Source of the DNA: Bimastos eiseni
Lineage: Eukaryota; Annelida; Clitellata; Crassiclitellata; Lumbricidae
Direction of reading: 5' to 3'
NCBI GenBank assembly: GCA_959347315.1
Contig: OY365807.1
Location: 14,179,818-14,243,817 of the forward strand
Length of the DNA stretch: 64,000 nt
Part shown: piece after piece, positions 14,001-25,438 of the stretch
Layout of the letters: each line of letters starts with the position of its first letter
Numbering within the stretch: position 1 is the first letter of the stretch
The notes under the pieces: generated by a model
What the model saw: only the letters and a program-made list of their open reading frames with translations
The model's database searches: none
Told to the model about the DNA's origin: nothing
Position numbers and translations under genes: made by a program

Positions 14001-17000
14001 TCTGTTTATGGTTTGGGAAAATACCTTCATGGTTGGGATAATGTTGGGCTAGTGTTTTATGTAGTTGTAAGCTATTTAATATTGTCTTCAGGTGGTATTA
14101 TGGTATAGTCTTTAGAGAGTGTTTGGGTAGTCTGGGAATGGGGCTGTGGTAGCATTGGGATAGGTTAATTACCCAGTGAAGGATTTTCAACTTCCTCATC
14201 ATGTATGAAAATACAGAAACTAGCTTTATTATTACTATTATTTTATAGTGCCCTTCTTCCAACATTTTTTGCTCAGAAGTGCACACACACGCCTTGACAG
14301 CACAATTGCGCCTACACAGTGACTCCCCAGACCCGATCGCTCAGCGCACACTGAACATTAGGGGCTGACCGCTCTAACCCATTCGCCACTGTGCCATATA
14401 ATGTAATGCAATGTAATGTAAACAAAGCTAAGGTACAGAAGAACTCCATGAAAGACTAACTTATAATAAATTAATTACACTTTATGCATATATTGTACTA
14501 CTAATGTAAGAAATTCATTTAAATTATATTTATTTACTAATTTATCGAAAAAGGTTTTTTTTAATCAAGCTTTTTTAGAATTATTTACCCACATAAACAC
14601 AAATGATATCAGTTTAATAGTTCAGTTAGGTGACTTATAAAGTTGACCTATGCTAATTTTATTTTAAGAGCACCATTTCACTTTACGATGTCAGCATAGG
14701 TCGTTTTTACTGACCCCAATAAAGAGGTTCACTTATCTTCAATTAAATGAATTACATCTAATAAACCGGAAAACTGTGACAAAGGTGATTTTGAAATGGA
14801 TAAAAATGGTTTGAACAAATAAAGATGTTGTTTTCATACATGTGAAGTATGGTGATTTATTGAATCCATTTACGCCACTGTGCTTTGATTTAAATTATAT
14901 TATGTTTGTCTGAAGGGCATTTTGTCTAAATTGTTTATACATCCAATGAATCTAACCAATCCAGGAATCGTATCTGGGGCTTATATTGTTTCATCTGTGT
15001 TGTTGCCACGCCTGTGATTTTTCTATCAAGATCTATATTTTTCGTTCTTGTCTTTGTTTCTATGTTTTCTTGTCCGAAACTTCTGCTTTTTCTTGGAATG
15101 TTCTGTGTGTTGGAAAAGCACGTTTTCAGCAATTTCTTAAAATTTTTATTTATTTGAGACATTTTGTCAACACACTCTGCACATCACTTGAATTGAGTAT
15201 TATCCTTTTGGAGTTCACTCCCATGTTTATTCTGTCTCTGCTTGCGTCCAATTGTAAGTCATTGCGTAACAGGGTACGCTGATGCTGATGGGACGCTTCT
15301 TCTTTTTCTATGGTTTAAATTTTACCCCAGGAGCTGATGAGCTGGAATTTTGTCTGAGCGATGATAGTTGACGTTTGCTGCCAACTGTTGCTATTCTTTG
15401 TCATTCGATGCCTGGGTTGTATCTGGTTGCTTGTCACACGAGGCCGACATCGTTTGGGCTGAGCTCCTTCTTCTCTGGTTACTATGGGAAGAGGGGTTAG
15501 TTGGTAGCCTGTTTTGGGTTGAGTGTCACTTGTCTCGGGTGTGGCCGTCCTGTTCCGGGTCGTAGACGCCTGCTTTTATGATTTCAAACCCGGATTTTTT
15601 AAGTTGGTCTTAACTATTTAACTTATCAATGAATTAGAGATGAACTGATTTGTAATTTCCTGTCGAGTCCGAGTACCTAGTTTTAGAGGTTGAGTTTGAC
15701 CACGTTTGAGTTTCTAATTTTTTTAGATGAGTCTCATTCTCTTGATTTTGACACAATTTTTTGAAGTTTTTGGGTTTTGTCTCAGTTTACACTCGGAAGT
15801 AGTAAATAATAAGTATGCTACTAGTACTGGTAGTTGTGTTTTCAGTTGGGTCGATTGTCGTTTTGTAAATAAGAAAATCCGATTTTCATTTTCAAAGCAG
15901 AAAATCAGAGACCCAATTTTTAGTAAAATTCGGACCGATTGTTTGTCCAAGTCTGAATAATGCAGAGTACAACAAAACTCGGCCAAGCCGAGTTTCCGAG
16001 CCGAGGTTCATCCCTAAAGTGTATGTACATATATGCAGGGCCGTACCATAGCTATAATTGCCTAGCATCAATCTGGCGGTCCCACATTTTGAAAATAGTG
16101 CATTTTATGGAATAAGAAGTTATTCCATCCTGAAATTTGTGCCCTCTCTGTATTTGTGCGCTGGGCCACGGCCCGCTGCCCCCCCTCGGTACGACCCTCA
16201 TGTATGTATGGATACGCCTAATAAAGTACAATTTAAGTATGCCACGAATTACCTTGTATTGTCTTTCGAATCTGTTTCATTTTAATGGTTCTATTCTTTA
16301 TGAGGTACTTCAAATCCTGATTATAAAATCGGTGACTAAGTCCTTAAAAATCGTTCATAAAAGTTGTTAATGCAAAGCTTTGATGGTTTTCAACATTTAA
16401 AAAATGTCATACATGATGAAATGACATGTGATCCAGAACACATCAGCCAGAGCAGTGTGATTCTTGTTAACAGTAAAAATATTGTAATTATTGAAAGGAA
16501 AATAATTTTTTTAATGATAACTCTGTGAAAAAAATTATTTACTACGACTTATCATTGACTGCAGAATTAACACTAAAGAAAATTCATCATTGTTTTTGTT
16601 AAAATATAAAAACAAAAGTGCAATATTGATGAACATGCGTATGGGAATATGCTCTACAACTAATAGCCTATGTTTGGAACTGGATTTTGAATTTGTGAAT
16701 TCGCCAAGTAGTATTATGGTGTGTTTCATTAAATTTTGTAAGCGTTTCTATCAGAGATCTTGTGTGTGCTGCAAGAACAAGTACTCTAGTCTCGAGTACG
16801 AGTACACGAAGCCTTTTCTGTTGCTATACGTAGACGATGGAACTGGCTTCTGTGAGGTCTGTTCTGTTTCTCAGATCTTAACTGAAAACTCGTCTATTCG
16901 TGGACTCTTTTCCACCATAGGTGTTTCCATGTCATCTTCAACTTCCTTATATCCTTATGGTTTGACTGACCCTGGATTTTGGCTTTAGTAGTAATTTTTA

Positions 17001-20000
17001 AAAGTCGTGAGCGTCGACTGATTCCTTGAGCATTATTATATCTATGACGCCATAGAAGTTCTTAGATTGGATTTTATAAATTCGTCAGTACCACCAATGC
17101 CCTTACCTGTTGATATCGTAATGGAGCAGACAACATATAACTCACGTGATCTACGATTCATCATATGTCACTTGCTTGTTATGACCTGCGTTGATTATTG
17201 CAATTCAATTCTTGCAGGACTCCCATTGTGTCTTTTGCACCAGCTCCAATCCATCCTAAATTGTGCTGCCATCAATCCGTACTATTTTAATTATTTGTAC
17301 ATATTAGGGCATAACCAGAAATCGCCTCGGACATTCACCTCGGCCGAATATCCTGTTTTTGGGACTATTCGGAAGTATTTGCCTCAGCAAATATTACACA
17401 AACAAATAGTAAAAAAAGAAAAATGTTTGAATTTGAGGATTTTTTAATAAACATTTATTAATCTGAAAACGAAAATTTTTAATATAAAGCCTTCATTTAA
17501 TTTGATAATTTTTCATTACGAAAAATTACAAAGTGACAAAATTCAAAACTTTTAAGGTTCGCATGCTGATGGTACTCGCCGCTACTATTCAGTTCGTACT
17601 CGGATCCCGCAAATAGTTCATCGAAATACTCGAATTCGGTACTCAGTGGAAATTGTCTACTCGATTATGCCCTAGTATATATAAAATCGTAGATCCACTT
17701 CGAAAAATGTAAGAAGAACATTGTGGGCACTTTGCCATAAATAAGTCTGCTGTCCACGACCTATTTCGGCCGAATATCCTGTTTTTGGGACTATTCGGAA
17801 GTATTTGCCTCAGCAAATATTACACAAACAAATAGTAAAAAAAGAAAAATGTTTGAATTTGAGGATTTTTTAATAAACATTTATTAATCTGAAAACGAAA
17901 ATTTTTAATATAAAGCCTTCATTTAATTTGATAATTTTTCATTACGAAAAATTACAAAGTGACAAAATTCAAAACTTTTAAGGTTCGCATGCTGATGGTA
18001 CTCGCCGCTACTATTCAGTTCGTACTCGGATCCCGCAAATAGTTCATCGAAATACTCGAATTCGGTACTCAGTGGAAATTGTCTACTCGATTATGCCCTA
18101 GTATATATAAAATCGTAGATCCACTTCGAAAAATGTAAGAAGAACATTGTGGGCACTTTGCCATAAATAAGTCTGCTGTCCACGACCTATTTCTCATCTG
18201 TCCTGATGATTGGATAAACGGCCTTTCTCCTCTATCCACTTATTGGATCTTGCCAGCAAATAAGAACTATTTCTTTTCTGCAGTCCAATGGGGGCGGATC
18301 TTGACGAGTCCGTGCCCCATTTCTCTATAGCCTAATCATTGGCTCGATCTTATTATTGAACCTGATTATTATAAATATATGCCATTCGTTGATTGATTCA
18401 TCTTCAACTCTCTGAACTAAATCAACTGAGGTAACAGCATTAACGATAATAATACAACGTTGTTACTCACGAGTGATTGACACTGATTGACACTACAAGT
18501 GTATCGATTGAACTGTAAGCTTCCACCATTCATTCTTTGGACTGGTTGTTGTTTTGTGAGTGCCCACACCCACTAATCTTGTGACCCATTGCTTGCCAAC
18601 CACCTGAATGCAGCTTAGTTGATCCCATAAAATAAAAAATAGATTGTTCTATCACGACTCTATGCTAATAAATGGACTGATCCATCATGACTTTATACCA
18701 ATAAATGGACTGTTCTATCACGAATCCATTCAAGGTGATAGTTCAAATTATGTTGCATCATTTTTTACCCTGCGGCAAATCTGCAGTTATTAGATCAACT
18801 CTAGGGTTGTTTGATTGATATATGATTCATATGTACATTTTCAACCCAATGTATGTTATTACTGCTTGCATGACCTTTCATCTTTCACCATTGGCTAGTT
18901 GAGCTTCACATTGTGTTATCCTCTGCTAGTGTCTTCAATTACCATAGATTCCAATTCCTTACCATAGATTTTTGTCATATTACAACAAAACATAATTATA
19001 TATAAATCATAGTCATCGTGAATTCTAGTTATGGGACATTTGCATTGATTTCGGTTATCTTCGTACAGATTCAGTGTTGGGAGGGAATTTAGCTGAAGTG
19101 AAGTGTAAAAGATCAGCTTGGATGCAGGTTTGATTCACATTACCCTCCCAAAGGTCGACTCAGCCTATAAATTTGCTGGGTGGCATTGATTAAATGAGCA
19201 GTGGGACTCGAGGGAAACTTGCATCACCTCCATATAGTCAGATTTGACTCCTGTAATAACTTGTAATCATCCATTCATATTACGACATCTCGAGTAAGCG
19301 ATTATAATTGTGTTGTTTGTATTTTTCTAGTAGCAGATTGCATCTATTAAAAATTTGAAGCAAATTGGATGGTGACTGTTGTTCAAGAATAAAGAAATGT
19401 TCTCAGAATAATTTACTTTGGCCAGCTAATTAGAGTTAATTCAGTTGACTGACATTTGTTTTTCTGTGTCTGATTTTAGAGCACCAGCAGCCACAAGGAC
19501 GCAGATGACGTATGTTTATGCCATTTTATTTCTTTTTAATGAAATTTGTGTACAAACTAAGAAATATCGTAAATTTCTTCAGCACTTTAGATGTTCAGTG
19601 ATGCAAATGTTTTTTGTATTTGGCTGATATGCTTGGCTCGCATAAATTTCAGTTTTTGCAGTTATTAATGGATCTGTATTCAGTAGAATTATTTATGGGT
19701 TCGTAATAAGTTGTACAAAGTACATCCCGGAATCACCAATGAGTGTAGGTTATTAAGTAATCTAGGTTATTAAGTAATCTAGGTTATTAAGTAATGTAGT
19801 TATTAAGTAATCTAGTTTTTAAGTAATCTAGTTTTTAAGTAATCTAGTTATTAAGCAATCTAGTTATTAAGTAATCTAGTTATTAAGTAATCTAGTTATT
19901 AAGTAATATAGTTAGTTAGTGATCTAGTTATTAAATATTGTAGTTGCAGCAGGATTTTCTGGAATTAAACGAATATTGAATTGAATTATTTTTTTAAAAA

Positions 20001-23000
20001 TGAAGTCAACACAATGCAGCTATGTCATGTGACTGTTTAGCAGGAGTGAATACACTGGAGCCTTCTTGTAGGCACTGCTCATTGTAACTCAAATTCTGGT
20101 TATGCTGTCTGGGTCATTGATCAAGAAACCTACTTTAAAACATGACCTTATAATGCCACAATTGCATTAGAACACAATAATGAATGCAGCTTCTAAGGGT
20201 AGTGCTTTAGAGGGTTCCAGTGTATGGTGAAGTAGTCCTAGGTGCAAATCCCAAGTACTTATTTGACTTCGGCAGTAGCCATGCAGGTATGATGTCTGAT
20301 TTTGAATGAATGCCAAAGCCTGTGTGAAGTTTCTTTGAAATCATTGCCTGTGTTAAGAAGTTTTAAGAAGCGGGGTGATGGAACTTACTATATGTTGCAC
20401 TCTAAGCTATTTTTGAAAATTTCTGAATAAATGCAATTGCTACATAACATCCTTAATAGCCAGATTTACTTGTTGCACAATCGTTTGGTGAAGGCTCAGA
20501 GGGCTTGCATAATGCACAGAAAGATAGCCAGAATGCACAATACTTTATCTTCTTTATTTCATACAGCTAGCCACAATGCACGATATTGTGTTTTTCCTTT
20601 TTACAGCAGGCTTAATTTTATTGGCTGCCTTTTTGGCTCTTGAACGACAAAGTTTAAGAAAACTTTTTGGCTTGGCTTTTGTGCATGATCATTCGGTGTT
20701 TGTACATTTAAATTTAAAGTCAGTTGATTGGGACAGAAAGAATGCAGTGAGGTTGCATTGGTTAACTATGCAAAAATATTTTATTGATCTATCTGAAAAT
20801 TAGTTTTATCTTGCTAAGTGTTATGGTATTTAGATTTCGCTATTAAAAATACAAACATAAAAATATATGATCATTGATTTGAAGCTTCGTGGTCTAGAAT
20901 GAATGTACTGTTGAAGCTTCAAAAAAGATAATAAATTTATATTAACAGTTTTGCTTGCAGACTTACAAATTTAAAATGACTCAAAATGCTTGTCTGCAAA
21001 AATCTTTCCTGCTAACTATCATAATTATTATTTTCTGCTTCAACAAAATATTTTCTCTTACATCTCTTAAATGATGTATTCTAATGTTCAAAAACTGTCA
21101 TCATCTTGATGTGGCTTTGAAATTCACAGCGACTTGTGCATTACGGCGAACTTATTACATTACATGATAGTCTTGCTAGGCTGTTGCATGTCATGTGCTC
21201 GAAAAGGTGTGAGGTCTCAGCAAGTCCTGCTGAGAATGAAGTTGAGCTTCGGTGTTGGGCATTTTATTTGTGGTTGGCTTTCTATCAGGACGATCAACAC
21301 ATCTTGGCTGCAGCCGCAGTGGGTGCTGCCCTTGAAGGCGAAAGAGATGATTCGGATGATGAGAGAAAGTCTATGGATGGTGTGAAAGTCGAGGACCACA
21401 ACGAGTTGGCTGAGGGAGGTCATGAGCATGTGGAAAAAGGGGTGATCATCGCCAGCCACGACGGCGACGTCCGCGAGACGGTGGAGATTAGGGAAGAGGG
21501 TGTTTCCACTGTGGTCAAGGCTGCTGTAGTGGAGGCAAAGGCTGAGGAGGTGGTCAAGAAAGTAGAGGTGGAAAAGAAACTAGAAGAAAAGAACGAGGTG
21601 AGCTGGATGCTTGGCCTAGCCACTAAAATCTCCCCAGTTATGATCTATCCCCTTCATGTACACAGCTGACCCGAATGATTCTCCCAATCAAATGTACACA
21701 GACAGTTAAGGCATGGCATAACCATGATTATTAAGTTTTTGGCAAAACTCCACTTAAGGTATGGCAAGTTTACGTAAGGTTTCATTTGAATGACTGCTGC
21801 TTTTAGTTGTCATGCTTTTGCCTAATGCTTCTAGTTTATGCACTCATGGATATATAGCACCACATAAATGCATGATTCTGAGCTTTATATGCATGATTTT
21901 AGACTTTCTGATCTAGCAATGCATGATTTTACGATTCAAAATCGGTCCTACGATGCATGATTTTAAGATTCAACTTCGGTCATACAACTCATGAATTTAC
22001 GATTCAAAATCGGTCCTACGATACATGATTTTAAGATTCAACTTCAGTCATACAACTCATGATTTTAAAGTTCATAATCGGACTTAGAATGCATGATTTA
22101 AGATCCAAAATCGGTCTTACAATTCATGATTTTAAATTCAAAATCAGTCCTACACTTCATGATTTTAAGATTCAAAATCGGTCTTACAATTCATGATTTT
22201 AAATTCAAAATCAGTCCTACACTTCATGATTTTAAGATTCAAAATCGGTTTTACAATGCATGATTTTAAGATTCAAAATCGGTCCTACAATGCAGAATTT
22301 TAAGATTCAAAATCGGTCCTACAATGCATGATTTTAAGACTGAACTTCAGTCCTACAGTGCATGATTTAAGCTTCAAAATTGGTCCTACAATTCATGATT
22401 TTAAGATTCAACATCAGTCTTACAATGCATGATTTAAAATTCAAAATCAGTCCTACAGTGCATGATTTAAGCTTCAAAATTGGTCCTACAATGCATGATT
22501 TTAAGATTCGAAATCAGTCCTACAATTCATGATTTTAAGATTCAACATCAGTCTTACAATGCATGATTTAAAATTCAAAATCAGTCCTACAGTGCATGAT
22601 TTAAGCTTCAAAATTGGTCCTACAATGCATGATTTTAAGATTCGAAATCAGTCTTACAATTCATGATTTTAAGATTCAAAATCGGTCTTACAATGCATGA
22701 CTTTAAGATTCAAAATCAGTCTTACAATGCAGGATTTTAAGATTAAATTTTTCGCTCTGAATAATGCATGACTTCAAGCTTTTATTCCATTGATTTCACA
22801 CATTTAATATTTACAAAACGAGTTGAAATTGTTGTTATTTTATTTCATGTAGAATAAGAATACACTTATTTTGGCTCGAATTTAAGACGCAATGATTTCA
22901 GCTGATTGTTTTATTCAAATTGTCATTTGATATTAGAGTCACAGTTGACGTTAATGTTTGGACAAAAGGTCAAAGGTCTTGCTTTATCAGCACAGCTTAT

Positions 23001-25404
23001 CACTTGTAGTTATTCATTAGACCTATTAATATTTGCTGTTTCTGTGTAGTTAGTCTGCAATTATATAAATAGCCTCATGCATATGCAAAGCGTTTTACAT
23101 AATTAGACACATGCAATGCTAGACATTTGCATCACCTCACTTGTAGTGTTGAGTCTGTGCAAAATGTACAAGAGCATGCATGAGGCCATTTGATGGTTAT
23201 TTATTGGCATTTGTTCAATTCACTTCACATTAACCAATCAGTTAATTAACCTGTTGCTCATACTTAAAGGAGTTTGCGGTCAATGCATAATTAATTACCA
23301 GTCTGTAATTAATGTCTCGTTGCCACAAGCACAAGTGCTGACAAAATGTCCTTGTGTTTAATTTTAGACATTGTTCATTTCAAGAAATAGCTTGGACAAT
23401 ATGGGTTAAGACAATGCTTCATTATCCAATGTAATCAATTGAACGGGTTAATTCATTTTTGTAAATATTTTCATTTCCAAGTGTGTTGATTGCTCATATG
23501 AGTGCATAATTTAATTCTGAAACATGCCCTTTATGAATTTGATAGTTCAATAGTGCAAGAATTAATGTTATTCAAACTGACCTCAGACTTATAGTGTGCC
23601 TTTTCCTTTGAGAGTTTCCTAAAAGAGGTTTAGAAAATATATAGAGGAATGTAAAATACACAGAAGAAAGTGAGGCATAGTTTCTTAATTTGAAAGACAA
23701 GCATGGTCAAGTGTAATGTAGTGTAAATGTGACATTAATCACTATTATTAAAACAACTGAGTATGGGGTGGAGGAACTTCAAGTTTCACCTACACTGGAA
23801 TTAGAAATAGTGAGATATAAGAATGGGGCTGCACAGTGGTCTATTGATTCAATGTTGGACCGCCATCTATGGTTCAAACTCACAGTAAAGATAGAGTATG
23901 TAGTCTGAAATAGAAATGCAATTGCTGTTTTTGACTGAAGTACAAGGATACCATGAGTATGTGATCCTAGCAAGCTGAGGCCAAGAAAGCTAAGATGTGA
24001 CAATTGGAAAATCTATATTTTTGTTTAGAATTTACCTTTATTCATGAGTGGAGTGCGATTTGTGGTTTATGACAGTGGTCGGGATAGATGATGGTATGTG
24101 CAGGAACAAATATATTTGGAAAATATTTCTCCAGCGGGAAAATATTTCTCCAGTGGGAAATACTAGTAGTCCTTTATGTGGGCAGGATCTATTTATAGTC
24201 TCATATCATCCCATGGGCAGGACCTATCTTTAGTGGGAAAAACTCGTATGAACGAAGCAAAGAAGGCATGAAATCTTTCTACAGCAGGGAAGGTAGTCCA
24301 AACCAGTTGAGGACTTTCCTCTGATCCCCTACAAATCGCACGCTGCTTGTCGGCTAAAGTTTAAATGGTATCTTAAAAAATATATGCTTTTAAGGCAAAT
24401 CTCGATTATGAAGATGTCGCGGATGAAATAACCAATATAGCTGAAAGCGTCGAAAAGGAGGATGCTGCAAAATTCGAAGAAGTGAGGCTATATTTTTCTA
24501 TTATTCCATCATGTCACTGAGATGACCCTGTCAAGTCTTTTATGTGCCTTCTTTTTGCTTTCCTTGCTTGGCCGAATAGCTTCAGTTCTTCTGCTATTGG
24601 TTCTCTAATGTGTAAGAATGTCAGAACGTTTATGCAGCGTTGGTTTCTACGTAAATTTTCAATGTTGTCAAGGTTTAGAATTCCACTTTAGTTTTCGTTG
24701 GACGACGCACAATGTGTTGGTGATTGACCCCTTTAACCCAAGTGTTACCGGTTCAGATCCTGGTGCAAAATGCTGGTCATCTAACTATCCATGATTATTA
24801 TGCACAATTACATTACATCCAGTTACTGATTACTGCTGGTACTGTGTTCATACAATATATTGGCCGTATTTGCAGTTATCATATAGTTGTATCCAGCTAG
24901 ATGTACTATGATTGTTCATTTCCTTTTCTTTACAAGACATGAATGAATGGTGGCGCTATATAAATATCACATTACTTTACATTTGTGAGAAATTAACAGC
25001 AGTGTAGTCTGGAGCCAGTGTGGACCTTTGTCATGTCATTCACTGCAGGAGTGCAGATGAACTGCAGATTGTTCTAAAAGTAGATACTGTCCAAATATTC
25101 AGGTAATCATAATTATTATGCCTGTGGACAATGGACCCATTCACCTTTTGTACTTCAGAAAGATTATTATTTTTATTAATTCACCAGAAGTAGAAATGAG
25201 GGCTATAGAATAACAAAGCCGTTTGTATTTTGTATATTTATATAGTGCCTCTTTATAATTGCAGAGCATCAATGTATGGCACTAAGCATCTCTACATTAC
25301 GGTCTCTACTGACTTTAAAGGAGTTTGACGATATTTCAATACATGGTCCCTGCATTACAAAGGAAGCGCTCGAACAATTGGTCGTGACAGACTTTTGCTC
25401 GATC

Positions 25405-25438
<34 letters not shown>

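Noticed and set aside
21136..21288. Upstream extension of exon 6 ([12 protein letters not shown]...)
   Set aside because: The only acceptor giving the needed phase 0 is at 21288; the upstream part has intronic composition.
21876..22745. CRISPR-like array of about 34-bp repeats
   Set aside because: Units are contiguous and variable, with no unique spacers, in a eukaryotic intron: a minisatellite.
25318..25400. Possible extra NHERF exon ([20 protein letters not shown])
   Set aside because: No acceptor/donor pair with phase 0, and exon 7 to exon 8 already joins in frame.
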